DNA of 64,000 nucleotides from Cohnella lupini. Lineage in GTDB: Bacteria > Bacillota > Bacilli > Paenibacillales > Paenibacillaceae. The notes below the pieces were generated by a model. The model made no database searches and was not told where the DNA came from. It saw only the letters and a list, made by a program, of their open reading frames with translations. How positions within the stretch are numbered: position 1 is the stretch's first letter; the number at the start of each line of letters is the position of its first letter. This document shows, one piece after another, positions 16,504 through 25,470 of this stretch. Both the position numbers and the translations under genes were made by a program. The stretch is from positions 124,001-188,000 of the forward strand of contig NZ_QRDY01000002.1 of assembly GCF_003386205.1 (NCBI RefSeq), given 5' to 3'.

Positions 16504-18357
16504 GTGGCCTTGGCAGCACATGGACACACGGTCAAGCGTTATAGCGGCTTGATGGATTGGCTAACGACCGTCGACCATAAGAAGATCGGCATACTGTACA
16601 TGATTGCAGGTTTGTTCTTCTTCTTAATAGGCGGTTTGGAAGCGATCGTCATTCGGGTTCAACTCATGAAGCCGATGAACGACGTCGTTTCCGGAGATAC
16701 ATTTAACGAATTGATTACGATGCACGGTACGACCATGATTTTCTTGGCGGCGATGCCGCTCCTGTTCGCTCTCATGAACGCGGTTATTCCGCTTCAGATC
16801 GGCGCGCGGGACGTAGCGTTCCCGTTCTTGAACGCCCTCGGCTTCTGGACGTTCTTCTTCGGCGGATTGCTGCTTAACTTGAGCTGGTTCGCAGGCGCCG
16901 TTCCGGACGCGGGCTGGACGTCATACGTTCCGCTGGCCGGGCCGACGTTCAATTCCGGGCACGGGGTCGATTATTACGTCATCGGCTTGCAGATAGCCGG
17001 TATCGGTACATTGCTCGGCGGTATCAACTTCATGGCGACGATCATCAACATGCGTGCGCCGGGACTATCCTTCATGAGATTGCCTATGTTCACATGGACA
17101 ATCTTCATTACTTCGGCTCTAATCGTATTCGCGTTCCCGGTACTGACCGTCGGTCTGGTAGCGCTCATGTTCGACAGGTTGTTCCACGCCAACTTCTTCG
17201 AGGTCGGCAACGGAGGCAGCTCGGTTCTATGGGAGCATATTTTCTGGGTTTTCGGTCATCCTGAAGTATACATCCTGATCGTGCCGGCATTCGGCGTTAT
17301 CTCCGAAGTCGTCAGCACGTTCTCGCGTAAGCGTCTGTTCGGCTACAGCTCCATGGTATTCGCGACCGTGTTGATCGCCTTCCTCGGATTCATGGTATGG
17401 GCGCATCACATGTTCACGACGGGTCTGGGACCGGTTGCCAACGGATTGTTCTCCATCGCGACGATGCTGATCGCGGTTCCGACGGGGGTTAAGATCTTTA
17501 ACTGGCTGTTCACCCTGTGGGGCGGTTCGATTCGATTCACGACCGCGAACTTGTTCGCGATCGGATTCATTCCGACCTTCGTAATGGGCGGAGTTACCGG
17601 CGTTATGCTCGCTTCCGCTCCTGCGGATTATCAATACCACGATACTTATTTCGTAGTCGCTCACTTTCACTACGTTATCGTCGGCGGATTGATCTTCGGT
17701 ATTTTCTCGGGCTTGCATTACTGGTGGCCGAAAATGTTCGGTCGTATGCTGAACGAAACGCTCGGCAAAATTACGTTCTGGACATTCTTCCTCGGTTTCC
17801 ACTTGACGTTCTTCATTCAACATTTCTTGGGCTTGCTCGGCATGCCTAGACGCGTCTATACATACTTAGGCGGACAAGGCTATGACGACATGAACTTTAT
17901 TAGTACGATCGGCGCGTTCTTCATGGGTATCGGAACGATCGTGTTCTTGCTCAACATCTTTACCACGTGGGCTAAGCCGCGCAACGCGGCAGGCGATGCA
18001 TGGGAAGACGGCCGTACATTGGAATGGTCGATTCCGTCGCCACCGCCGGAATACAATTTCCAACAAACGCCGCTCGTTCGCGGATACGATGCATTTTGGA
18101 AGGAAAAGATGGAAGGGAAGACGGCAATGACGCCTGCCGAGCCGATCGGTTCGATTCATATGCCATCTCCGTCGATCTTGCCATTGATCATGAGTATCGG
18201 ATTGTTCGTTGCAGGTTTCGGATTTATGTACGATCGCCTTATCGTTGCCGGCATCGGTCTACTGATCACATTCGGCTGCATGCTCATCCGTTCCTTGTAT
18301 GACGATCACGGTTTCCACATCGAACCGGAAGATCAGGAGAAGGGGGTGCACGCATGA
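16504..18357 (+). CDS. ctaD: Cytochrome c oxidase subunit I
   Basis: 617 aa, 12 or more membrane helices. It carries the catalytic haem-copper centre: HGTTMIFLAAMP (haem a ligand), HPEVYILIVPAFG (CuB His and the cross-linked Tyr), AHHMFTTG (CuB His pair) and HDTYFVVAHFHYV (haem ligands). DWLTTVDHKKIGILY is the conserved N-terminal phrase. It reduces oxygen and pumps protons. GTG 16504 is reported; TTG 16510 is nine bases after AAGGAGG and is the better-spaced start, so the true N terminus may be two residues shorter. Its stop overlaps the ctaE start by four bases. Confidence 0.96.
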   Translation: MALAAHGHTVKRYSGLMDWLTTVDHKKIGILYMIAGLFFFLIGGLEAIVIRVQLMKPMNDVVSGDTFNELITMHGTTMIFLAAMPLLFALMNAVIPLQIGARDVAFPFLNALGFWTFFFGGLLLNLSWFAGAVPDAGWTSYVPLAGPTFNSGHGVDYYVIGLQIAGIGTLLGGINFMATIINMRAPGLSFMRLPMFTWTIFITSALIVFAFPVLTVGLVALMFDRLFHANFFEVGNGGSSVLWEHIFWVFGHPEVYILIVPAFGVISEVVSTFSRKRLFGYSSMVFATVLIAFLGFMVWAHHMFTTGLGPVANGLFSIATMLIAVPTGVKIFNWLFTLWGGSIRFTTANLFAIGFIPTFVMGGVTGVMLASAPADYQYHDTYFVVAHFHYVIVGGLIFGIFSGLHYWWPKMFGRMLNETLGKITFWTFFLGFHLTFFIQHFLGLLGMPRRVYTYLGGQGYDDMNFISTIGAFFMGIGTIVFLLNIFTTWAKPRNAAGDAWEDGRTLEWSIPSPPPEYNFQQTPLVRGYDAFWKEKMEGKTAMTPAEPIGSIHMPSPSILPLIMSIGLFVAGFGFMYDRLIVAGIGLLITFGCMLIRSLYDDHGFHIEPEDQEKGVHA

Positions 18358-18974
18358 GCGCACATGATCACGCGGAAGGACAATTACCGCACGAACCGGA
18401 GAAAGCGACCTTAGAAGCGCGCAACAAGATTCTAGGTTTCTGGATCTTCCTCGGTGCGGAGACGGTATTGTTCGGAACGTTGTTCTCGGCATTCCTAGCT
18501 CTTCGCCACAATATCGGAGATGGTCCTACGGCCAACGAATTGTTCCAGTTGCCGATGGTATTCGCGGCGACGATGATCTTGCTTACATCAAGCTTGACGA
18601 GCGTATTCGCGGTTCAAGCGCTGCATCACCACAATAAGAAAAGCATGATCGGCTGGTTGATCGTCACGATCGTGCTCGGGTTATGCTTCCTTGGACTCGA
18701 AATTTACGAGTTCAAAGAATACGTACATGAAGGCCATGGCTTTACGACTAGCGCATTTAGTTCCTCGTTCTATACGTTAGTCGGGTTCCACGGAGCCCAC
18801 GTTGCCTTCGGGGTCGTATGGATCGGAATCGTTATCGGTCAAATTTTCAAAAAAGGCTTGACGGTCGTGACCGCGCCGAAAGTATATATATCCGCCATTT
18901 ACTGGCATTTCATCGACGTTGTCTGGGTATTCATCTTCACCGTTGTTTACTTGATGGGAAAGGTGGCTGGTTAA
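18354..18974 (+). CDS. ctaE: Cytochrome c oxidase subunit III
   Basis: 206 aa, the short five-helix form found in Bacillales caa3 oxidases. Typical segments are ILGFWIFLGAETVLFGTLF, GFHGAHVAFG and YWHFIDVVWVFIFTVVYLMG. It has no redox centre and stabilises the complex. The ATGA overlap with ctaD implies translational coupling. Confidence 0.95.
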   Translation: MSAHDHAEGQLPHEPEKATLEARNKILGFWIFLGAETVLFGTLFSAFLALRHNIGDGPTANELFQLPMVFAATMILLTSSLTSVFAVQALHHHNKKSMIGWLIVTIVLGLCFLGLEIYEFKEYVHEGHGFTTSAFSSSFYTLVGFHGAHVAFGVVWIGIVIGQIFKKGLTVVTAPKVYISAIYWHFIDVVWVFIFTVVYLMGKVAG

Positions 18975-18978
18975 TCAC

Positions 18979-19302
18979 ATGTCGAGCAACCACGACCATT
19001 CGGCTTCCGGAGAAGCGACGAAACGGCACAAGGTCGAAGGTCCGCAGAAGCATATCGTTGGATTCGTTATGTCGCTGGCGCTTACGATTATCGCCTTTGC
19101 CGCCGTATCCGCGGGTGAAATCAACGCAACCTTCACGTATATCATTTTAGTATCGATGGCGGTCATTCAAGTATTCATTCAGATGGCATTCTGGATGCAC
19201 ATGAAAGATCGCGGGCATTTATTTCCGATCATCGGAATCCTTGCCGGAGTGTTCGTCGTCTTCACGATGGTGATCATGGCTCTGTATTGGGTATGGTGGT
19301 AA
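18979..19302 (+). CDS. ctaF: Cytochrome c oxidase subunit IV
   Basis: 107 aa with a His-rich N terminus and three membrane helices (IVGFVMSLALTIIAFAAV, YIILVSMAVIQVFIQMAFWM, GVFVVFTMVIMALYWVWW). HMKDRGH between helices two and three is typical of prokaryotic subunit IV. It begins four bases after ctaE, and the operon ends with a terminator after it. Confidence 0.93.
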   Translation: MSSNHDHSASGEATKRHKVEGPQKHIVGFVMSLALTIIAFAAVSAGEINATFTYIILVSMAVIQVFIQMAFWMHMKDRGHLFPIIGILAGVFVVFTMVIMALYWVWW

Positions 19303-19323
19303 GAAATTCAAGGGTTTAATCGC

Positions 19324-19357
19324 AGAGAGGCGGGCCAAAATCCGACCTCTCTTTTTA
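19324..19357 (+). terminator. Terminator between ctaF and ctaG
   Basis: AGAGAGG (19324-19330) pairs with CCTCTCT (19346-19352), extended inside by CGG/CCG, followed by TTTTT. Some read-through to ctaG is likely, as ctaG starts only 20 bases later. Confidence 0.8.
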
Positions 19358-19376
19358 CTTGAACGGAAGGAGTTTG

Positions 19377-20300
19377 ATGGCAATGCTGGGATTGGAGTTT
19401 TTCTCATTTCGCGACTTGTGGAGTCCTGCGTGGATCATTTTCACGATGGCGATACTCGTTCTGTACACGTTCGTCGTCGGACCTTGGAGACATCGGTTCG
19501 CAGGCAGCAAGTCCGTATCGGTCCCTCGTCAACTGGCTTTCGTAAGCGCCATCGTTATGCTGTACCTGACTCAAGGCGGTCCGCTTAGCTTGATGGGCCA
19601 CTTGATGTTTACTTTCCATATGACCAATATGGCGTTCGCGTACATTCTCGTACCGCCGTTATTAATATACGGTTTACCGGATTGGTTCTGGCGCCGCCTA
19701 TTCCAAGCCCGGTTCTGGAGATTAGGCGTATTCCGTGTAATCATGAATCCGATCATTAGCTTAGGGCTGTTTACTTTGCTCTTCTCGTTCTATCACATGC
19801 CCGATAACCACGATTGGATCATGACCCATTTCACGGTGCACCGGATTTACTACGCTTTGTTGTTCCTTTCGTCCATGATGATGTGGTGGCATGTCTATTG
19901 CCCGATCCCGGAGTGGAGAAGAATGTCGCATATGCTCACGTTGGGCTACATTTTCATGAGCGGACTGTTGTTGACGCCAGCGTGCGCGATGATCATCTTC
20001 GCGGAACAGCCGTTATTCGCGGTATATAACGATCCCGAGGTTTGGGTCAAAGCGATGGGCTACTGCATGGCGGGAGATCCATCGGTCTTATTGAGTAAAT
20101 TCGAAGGGCCGGCCTTCTTCAATATGATGAGCGGAAAGGACGACCAGCAGTTAGGCGGCATCGTGATGAAGCTGCTACAGGAATTCGTTAACGCCGCAGC
20201 TCTGTACACCGTCTTCATGCAATGGTACCGCAAGGAGCGGGCGCAAGAGGACGATGTCGCGGATTCGGGCGGAACGGGTAGCTTGCTCACTAAAAGTTAA
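19377..20300 (+). CDS. ctaG: Cytochrome c oxidase assembly factor CtaG (caa3-type)
   Basis: About 307 aa membrane protein with seven predicted helices. The family phrase LMGHLMFTFHMTNMAFAY and the His-rich segments SFYHMPDNHDW and MMMWWHVYCPIPEW match the CtaG/caa3_CtaG family, which is needed for formation of active caa3 oxidase, probably at the copper-insertion stage. Start ATG 19377 follows GGAAGGAG by four bases; ATG 19383 (ten bases) is an equally good choice. TTG 19359 lacks a ribosome site. The last ~20 residues are hydrophilic and poorly conserved. Confidence 0.92.
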   Translation: MAMLGLEFFSFRDLWSPAWIIFTMAILVLYTFVVGPWRHRFAGSKSVSVPRQLAFVSAIVMLYLTQGGPLSLMGHLMFTFHMTNMAFAYILVPPLLIYGLPDWFWRRLFQARFWRLGVFRVIMNPIISLGLFTLLFSFYHMPDNHDWIMTHFTVHRIYYALLFLSSMMMWWHVYCPIPEWRRMSHMLTLGYIFMSGLLLTPACAMIIFAEQPLFAVYNDPEVWVKAMGYCMAGDPSVLLSKFEGPAFFNMMSGKDDQQLGGIVMKLLQEFVNAAALYTVFMQWYRKERAQEDDVADSGGTGSLLTKS

Positions 20301-20349
20301 ACGGCCGAAGTTATCTTTATTAACAATGTGTGACGGTACGCCGAATCGT

Positions 20350-20378
20350 TTGAACTAATTCGGGCGGACAGGTACAAT
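20350..20378 (+). promoter_or_regulatory. Promoter of ctaM
   Basis: TTGAAC (20350-20355), 17-bp spacer, TACAAT (20373-20378), about 48 bases before the start codon. Confidence 0.6.
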
Positions 20379-20426
20379 AGGTACAAGAAACCTTGTAGTT
20401 ACGATGATAGAGCGGGTGAATGTTAC

Positions 20427-20888
20427 ATGTCGTGGTATGATATTTTTCCACTTGTCAGCACGAGTTTTATTCTCATCAGCGGAATTCTAGTGGCCATTGG
20501 CTGGCGGTTGATTATTAAAGGCAAACGGGAAGCGCACGAGAAGGTGATGGTTGGAGCGGCCATCGCGGCTAGCTGCTTCTTCATTATTTACGTCTCGCGC
20601 ACGATCTTCATCGGCAATACGATGTTTAACGGACCGGAAAGCCTCAAGACGGTATATCTTGTCTTCTTGTTATTCCACATCGTGCTTGCGACCGTCGCAG
20701 CCGCATTCGGGATAACGACGCTAACGCTCGCTTACCGCAAGAAATTCGCCAAGCACCGCAAGTGGGGTAAGATCACGGCGAAGATTTGGTTCGCTACCGT
20801 CATTACGGGAGTAACGGTATACGTTCTCTTGTACCTCTGTTACCCGGGCGGACATACGAAGCCGGTCATAGATGCGATTTTCGGATAA
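20427..20888 (+). CDS. ctaM: DUF420 membrane protein, CtaM-type oxidase assembly factor
   Basis: 153 aa with four to five membrane helices. It belongs to the DUF420 family: ISGILVAIGWRLIIKGKREAH, then VYLVFLLFHIVLATVAA, and KHRKWGKITAKIWFATVITG near the end. In B. subtilis and Staphylococcus the DUF420 protein CtaM (YozB) is needed for activity of haem-copper oxidases. Its place directly behind ctaCDEFG fits that job. It has its own promoter and terminator. Confidence 0.85.
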   Translation: MSWYDIFPLVSTSFILISGILVAIGWRLIIKGKREAHEKVMVGAAIAASCFFIIYVSRTIFIGNTMFNGPESLKTVYLVFLLFHIVLATVAAAFGITTLTLAYRKKFAKHRKWGKITAKIWFATVITGVTVYVLLYLCYPGGHTKPVIDAIFG

Positions 20889-20908
20889 TAAGCGATAGAG
20901 TTACTCTT

Positions 20909-20936
20909 CAGGCCCCTTGAGGGCCTGTTTTTTTTT
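20909..20936 (+). terminator. Terminator after ctaM
   Basis: CAGGCCC-cttga-GGGCCTG at 20909-20927, then nine T. Confidence 0.95.
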
Positions 20937-21014
20937 GCGTAGGCTAAGCCAGCGCATTAACATTATGCAAGATTGAAAAGCTTTTTTTGAATTAGATATG
21001 TGATGACCATGTCA

Positions 21015-21058
21015 TGTTACGTAACACATAAAGTTAATTTATGAAACTTTATTTCATA
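21015..21058 (+). promoter_or_regulatory. Two palindromes upstream of the mur operon promoter, candidate operators
   Basis: TGTTACGTAACA at 21015-21026 is a perfect 12-bp palindrome. TATGAAA (21040-21046) and TTTCATA (21052-21058) form a 19-bp dyad; another TGAAA half-site overlaps the -35 box at 21066-21070. The MurR/RpiR regulator encoded at the end of the operon is the likely ligand-sensing protein, but which site it binds is not shown. Confidence 0.45.
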
Positions 21059-21064
21059 TTATTA

Positions 21065-21093
21065 TTGAAATATATAAAATTTAAGTTTATAAT
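21065..21093 (+). promoter_or_regulatory. Promoter of the mur salvage operon
   Basis: TTGAAA (21065-21070), 17-bp spacer, TATAAT (21088-21093). It lies inside an apparent N-terminal extension of the serine hydrolase frame, so that extension cannot be translated from this promoter. Confidence 0.75.
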
Positions 21094-21163
21094 CGGTTCA
21101 AGAGTTGCACACCGGTTAGCAACTTGCATCGCATCAAGGAAAGAGGTGGGGAACTCGTCGTTA

Positions 21164-22195
21164 TTGGGACAACTAGATTCATGGAGTGAACGGATTAACG
21201 GGTGGGTTGATCAAGGGCACTTTCCCGGCGGCGTGTTGGATATTCGATTGGATAAGCGTAACCGTTTTCAGAGGGCTTATGGCCGTTTGAATGCGGATAA
21301 GCTTCTGCCTATGGAGCTCTCCACTGTATTTGATTCAGCATCATTGACTAAAGTGGTAGTCACGCTTCCTTCGATTCTGTTATTGGCACAAGCCGGCGAG
21401 CTCGACTTGAGCGATTCCGTGCAGAAATTCATTCCGGAGTTTCGACATGGACAGGTAACGCTTCGTCAATGCCTAATGCATTCAAGCGGTTTGCCAGCCG
21501 ATCTTGCAAATCGTCTTGAAAGGTATACGGAACGGGGTGTATTCCAAGAAATATTGGAGCAAGAGCTTGAGTACGATCCGGGAACGAGAACTAACTACAG
21601 CGATATCGGAATGATTCTGATCGGCAATATCATCTCCCGCGTCTCGGGACAACCGTTGGACAAATTCGCAAAGCAGCATATTTTCGACCCGCTTGGCATG
21701 CTTGATTCTACCTTTCGTCCGCCAAAGGCCTGGCAAGACCGGATTGCGCCGACGGAGTGGGACGGCAGTCGTTACATTATCGGCGAGGTTCATGACGAGA
21801 AGGCATTTCGGCTTGGAGGGGTATGCGGCAGCGCAGGATTGTTCACAACTGCCGATGATCTGTCCAGATATGCACTGAGCTGGCTGTATCCTGAGGAGTA
21901 TCCGTTATTAAAACCGGAATGGGTGAAAGCAAGTTTGCAAGCTTTACCGGAAGAACGTGGACTCGGATGGCAGCTATGGCAGGGGCAGGAAGAGACGCTT
22001 GCTTGCGGGAGACTATGGTCGCACGGTACTTTCGGACATACGGGTTTCACCGGCTGTAGCTTATGGATCGATCCGGTTCGCGAACTCGTCGTCGTATTCA
22101 TGACGAATGCGGTACATTTCGGCAGAGAAAAACCGATTCGACAACTCAGACCTATCTTACATGACAGAATCTTTCATGATGCATTGCAAGTCTAA
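21164..22195 (+). CDS. Beta-lactamase-family serine hydrolase, AmiE-like by context
   Basis: 343 aa from TTG 21164. The in-frame ATG at 21041 lies upstream of the operon's own promoter, and its extra 41 codons are AT-rich and lack homology, so it is rejected. AAAGAGGTGGGG lies about 13 bases upstream of the TTG. The fold is that of class C beta-lactamases/DD-peptidases: SLTK (SxxK nucleophile), YSD (YxN position) and HTGFTG (KTG position). There is no signal peptide, so it should act in the cytosol. In the B. subtilis mur operon the related AmiE (YbbE) cuts the MurNAc-L-Ala bond of muropeptides outside the cell; the same reaction inside the cell is a reasonable guess here. The catalytic motifs are certain, the substrate is inferred. 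Confidence 0.8.
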   Translation: MGQLDSWSERINGWVDQGHFPGGVLDIRLDKRNRFQRAYGRLNADKLLPMELSTVFDSASLTKVVVTLPSILLLAQAGELDLSDSVQKFIPEFRHGQVTLRQCLMHSSGLPADLANRLERYTERGVFQEILEQELEYDPGTRTNYSDIGMILIGNIISRVSGQPLDKFAKQHIFDPLGMLDSTFRPPKAWQDRIAPTEWDGSRYIIGEVHDEKAFRLGGVCGSAGLFTTADDLSRYALSWLYPEEYPLLKPEWVKASLQALPEERGLGWQLWQGQEETLACGRLWSHGTFGHTGFTGCSLWIDPVRELVVVFMTNAVHFGREKPIRQLRPILHDRIFHDALQV

Positions 22196-22231
22196 ATTAC
22201 CTGTAAACACAACAAGGGAGGCGTAAAGGAT

Positions 22232-23551
22232 ATGAAGCGTTTATTCAGCAGTGCAGTCATTCTATTGCTTATGTCCGCTGTTCTCGCAGCATGCGGAGGC
22301 AACAATAATAAAGAGGTTAGCGGCAGTTCGGAAAGTCCTTCGTCTTCATCGTCTTCATCGCCATCATCATCTAATGCAAGCACCGGGGAAAAAGTTAAGC
22401 TGACGATGGGCAGCTGGAGAACGGATGACAAAGCCGTCTACGAGAAAATTATCAAAGAATTCAACAAACAATACCCGAATATCGAAATTGAATTCGCGCC
22501 AACCAAATCCACTGAGTACAACGCGGTATTGAGTACCGCATTGCAAACCGCGAGCGGTCCCGATATCATTCATCTTCGTCCGTACGCAGCCGGTATTGCG
22601 CTTGGAGAAGCCGGATATATCGAGCCGATCAATGACCTGAAAGGGCTAGACGTATTCTCCAAGGATGTGCTCGCCGCGTCAACGGGAAAAGACGGAAAAA
22701 CCTATGGAGTTCCGATGGCTCTCAACATAGTAGCCATTATGTATAACAAAGACCTGTTTGCGAAATACAACCTTGCGGAGCCGAAAACTTGGGACGAGCT
22801 CATTCAAATTTCCAAAACGTTAAAAGAAAACGACGTGACGCCATTCGCCATGGGAACCAAAGACAGCTGGATTCTATCCCTTACGCAAGGTGCTATCGGA
22901 CCATCCATATACGGGGGCACCGAGTTCGCACAAGGACTCGTAAGCGGGCAGAAGAAATTTACCGACCCTGCTTATGTTAAATCTCTTCAAACCATGAAAG
23001 ATTTGCAAGAGTTCTTCCCGGACAAATATACCGGAATCGGCTCCGAGGATATGAGAACGTTATTCGTGACCGGCCAAGCCGCGATGTACGTAATGGGGGA
23101 TTTCGATCTCTCCGTCGTAAAATCGATGAATCCGGAAATGAACGTAGACGTGTTCCCGGTACCTTCTCAATCGGCGGGAGGCAGTCCTACCGTGACGACT
23201 TACGTAGACGGCTCCTACGCCGTAAATACGTATTCCAAGCATAAAGAGGAAGCGAAGAAGTTTCTGGAATTCACAACGACTAAAGAATTCGGCAATCTAT
23301 TTGCCAACGAAATGAAACGCGTAAGTCCGATTCCGGGAGTAGTGGCATCGGATCCGCTCGTAGCCAAATACGCGGGATTCGCCGACTCTATCTCGACTCC
23401 TTACGTCATGGTCACTAATTTCAACGGGGGTAACCCGACGACTAAAGTAACGTTGGAAAACGAAATGCAGGCGATGTACTTCGGTAAGAAAACGCCTGAT
23501 GAAGTCGCTCAAGCCGTACAATCCATTACGGATACTTGGTTCAAGCCTTAA
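22232..23551 (+). CDS. Extracellular sugar-binding lipoprotein (family 1)
   Basis: 439 aa. A lipoprotein signal ends in VLAACGG, followed by a Ser-rich tether of about 30 residues. The body is a family 1 solute-binding protein (LTMGSWRTDDKAVYEKIIKEF, then TASGPDIIHLRPY and KDGKTYGVPMALN). It would deliver a sugar to the two permeases that follow. Between murQ and a serine hydrolase the likely ligand is MurNAc, GlcNAc-MurNAc or a muropeptide. Ribosome site AAGGGAGG. No ATPase is encoded in the cluster; such importers often share an MsmX-type ATPase encoded elsewhere. Confidence 0.9.
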   Translation: MKRLFSSAVILLLMSAVLAACGGNNNKEVSGSSESPSSSSSSSPSSSNASTGEKVKLTMGSWRTDDKAVYEKIIKEFNKQYPNIEIEFAPTKSTEYNAVLSTALQTASGPDIIHLRPYAAGIALGEAGYIEPINDLKGLDVFSKDVLAASTGKDGKTYGVPMALNIVAIMYNKDLFAKYNLAEPKTWDELIQISKTLKENDVTPFAMGTKDSWILSLTQGAIGPSIYGGTEFAQGLVSGQKKFTDPAYVKSLQTMKDLQEFFPDKYTGIGSEDMRTLFVTGQAAMYVMGDFDLSVVKSMNPEMNVDVFPVPSQSAGGSPTVTTYVDGSYAVNTYSKHKEEAKKFLEFTTTKEFGNLFANEMKRVSPIPGVVASDPLVAKYAGFADSISTPYVMVTNFNGGNPTTKVTLENEMQAMYFGKKTPDEVAQAVQSITDTWFKP

Positions 23552-23588
23552 TGGTTGACTAATGAACTAAGAATTCGGATTTTGGCAA

Positions 23589-23651
23589 ATCCCCGGAAGT
23601 CGATCGTACTATGAGAGCAGAAATTCATAGATTTGAGAAGGCTTCCGGGAT
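23589..23651 (+). other. Branched hairpin between the binding-protein and permease genes
   Basis: ATCCCCGGAAG (23589-23599) pairs with CTTCCGGGAT (23642-23651). A smaller CTATGA/TCATAG stem sits inside. There is no clean T-run. Structures at this position commonly lower permease expression relative to the binding protein, which is inferred here. Confidence 0.55.
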
Positions 23652-23690
23652 TAAATTTTCTAATCAAGCAAGCGGGGGGAAAGGTCTACC

Positions 23691-24614
23691 ATGGACAATC
23701 AGCCTAAAAGATTAAACCAGAGAAAATGGTCCATTCATCTATTCCCGATTCCGGCCCTCGCGATTTATTTGCTTTTCATCGTTTATCCAATTATTGCAGC
23801 TTTTTCGTACAGTCTATACGACTGGCAGGGAATTAAACGACTGAGCTTTGTCGGCGTTTCCAATTTCAAGAAATTATTGACCGTCGAACCTTTTAACACT
23901 ATGTTTCAAAATGCGCTTGAGCATAATGTCATATACTTCGTAGTTCAAATGGTCGTACAGAACGGATTCGCTTTTTTGCTGGCGTATTTCATTTACCAGC
24001 GAATTAAGGGTTCTGGATTTTTGAAAGTCGCGTATTTTCTCCCGAGGTTACTTTCCGTTATCGTAGTTGGTTTTCTGTGGAAGCTTATATTGAATCCGAC
24101 ATATGGGACGTTAAATGTCCTGCTTGATAAATTAGGATTGGACGCTCTTGCCTTGACTTGGTTAGGCGATCCGAATACGGCACTGCTATCAATCATTTTA
24201 GTAAACTGTTGGTTTGGAGTCGGGCTGTCGCTGCTTATTTTCCTGGCAGGATTACAGTCGATTCCGAGTGAAATCATTGAAGCCGCGCGTTTGGACGGAG
24301 TCAAGGGTTTCCGTATGATCGCAACGATGATCCTTCCTTTGATTATGCAGCCGTTGATTATGATTACGGTACTTACCTTTATTCAATCGTTCGAAGCGTT
24401 CGAACTTGTTTACGCGATGCAGGGCTCAATGGGAGGACCGTACTACTCGACGGATACGTTAGCCGTATTCTTCTATAGAACGGCATTCGGAGGCTCATCG
24501 GACGGTTCCGCTTCTATCGGAATCGGTTCAGCGCTTGCCGTGGTCATGTTTGCGTTAATAGCAGTCATAACGGCATTCTTCTTGGCCCTTACAAGGAAGG
24601 TGAACCGGTCATGA
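23691..24614 (+). CDS. Sugar ABC transporter permease (MalF-type)
   Basis: 307 aa, six membrane helices. The ATPase-contact loop (EAA motif) reads IEAARLDGVKGFRMIATMIL. The N-terminal phrase PIPALAIYLLFIVYPIIAAF is typical of the UgpA/MalF group. Start ATG behind GGGGGAAAGG. It overlaps the next permease by four bases (ATGA). Confidence 0.92.
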   Translation: MDNQPKRLNQRKWSIHLFPIPALAIYLLFIVYPIIAAFSYSLYDWQGIKRLSFVGVSNFKKLLTVEPFNTMFQNALEHNVIYFVVQMVVQNGFAFLLAYFIYQRIKGSGFLKVAYFLPRLLSVIVVGFLWKLILNPTYGTLNVLLDKLGLDALALTWLGDPNTALLSIILVNCWFGVGLSLLIFLAGLQSIPSEIIEAARLDGVKGFRMIATMILPLIMQPLIMITVLTFIQSFEAFELVYAMQGSMGGPYYSTDTLAVFFYRTAFGGSSDGSASIGIGSALAVVMFALIAVITAFFLALTRKVNRS

Positions 24615-25435
24615 GACCATCCATGACGTATAGAACGATACAGCATTTGATCGGTTACGCTTTTGCCGTATTAAGCTTGTATCCCGTGTTTCTGATGATT
24701 GCCTCGTCGTTCAAGACCACCATCGCCATCTTTACTCATCCTCTGGCTTTGCCGGAAAAGATATCGTTCGTTGCATACGATAAGCTGTTAGACCAGATGC
24801 CCTTCGGCCATTATCTGTGGAACAGCGTCCTCGTATCCGGAGCAAGCGTAGCGTTGATACTGATCTCAAGCGCGTTTGCGGCTTATTACATTTCGAGAAC
24901 GCATTATAAATGGAACTCGGCGTTATTATTTATTTTTCTCCTTGGCATGATGATCCCTATCAAACTCGGGATCGTACCTCTATTCTTGCTTATGAAGAAC
25001 TTAGGATTATCGAATACGCTGTGGTCTCTTATTTTGATTTATACGGCAATCGGTATTCCACTCGGGATTATGATTATGGCGGGATTCTTCAAAACGCTGC
25101 CTAAGGAATTGGAGGAAGCGGGAAGGATCGACGGATGCAACGATATGCAGATTTTGTCTCGCATCGTAATACCGCTTATGCGTCCGGCGATCGGAACCGT
25201 CATGATCATCAATTTCGTTACGGCGTGGAACGACTTCTTCTTTCCTCTCATCTTTATCCAAGATGAAGTTATGAAGACGATACAGGTAGGAATGATGTCC
25301 CTTTTCGGAGAGTACGAATCCGATTGGAGCACGCTTTTCGCCGGCTTGACGTTGGCATCGCTTCCTATGGTTTTGATGTTCGTGTTTGCGTCTCGTCAAT
25401 TTATGGATGGAATGACAGCAGGCGCCGTCAAATAG
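24611..25435 (+). CDS. Sugar ABC transporter permease (MalG-type)
   Basis: 274 aa, six membrane helices. The EAA loop reads LEEAGRIDGCNDMQILSRIV, and the end PMVLMFVFASRQFMDGMTAGAVK is the usual MalG-group C terminus. It pairs with the preceding permease to form the channel. MurQ follows after 35 bases. Confidence 0.92.
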   Translation: MRPSMTYRTIQHLIGYAFAVLSLYPVFLMIASSFKTTIAIFTHPLALPEKISFVAYDKLLDQMPFGHYLWNSVLVSGASVALILISSAFAAYYISRTHYKWNSALLFIFLLGMMIPIKLGIVPLFLLMKNLGLSNTLWSLILIYTAIGIPLGIMIMAGFFKTLPKELEEAGRIDGCNDMQILSRIVIPLMRPAIGTVMIINFVTAWNDFFFPLIFIQDEVMKTIQVGMMSLFGEYESDWSTLFAGLTLASLPMVLMFVFASRQFMDGMTAGAVK

Positions 25436-25470
25436 ACCGGCAACTAAGAGGAACAACAGGAGGGAATTGA

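Noticed and set aside
21041-21163. N-terminal extension of the serine hydrolase from ATG 21041
   Set aside because: The operon promoter lies within it, and the codons are AT-rich without homology.
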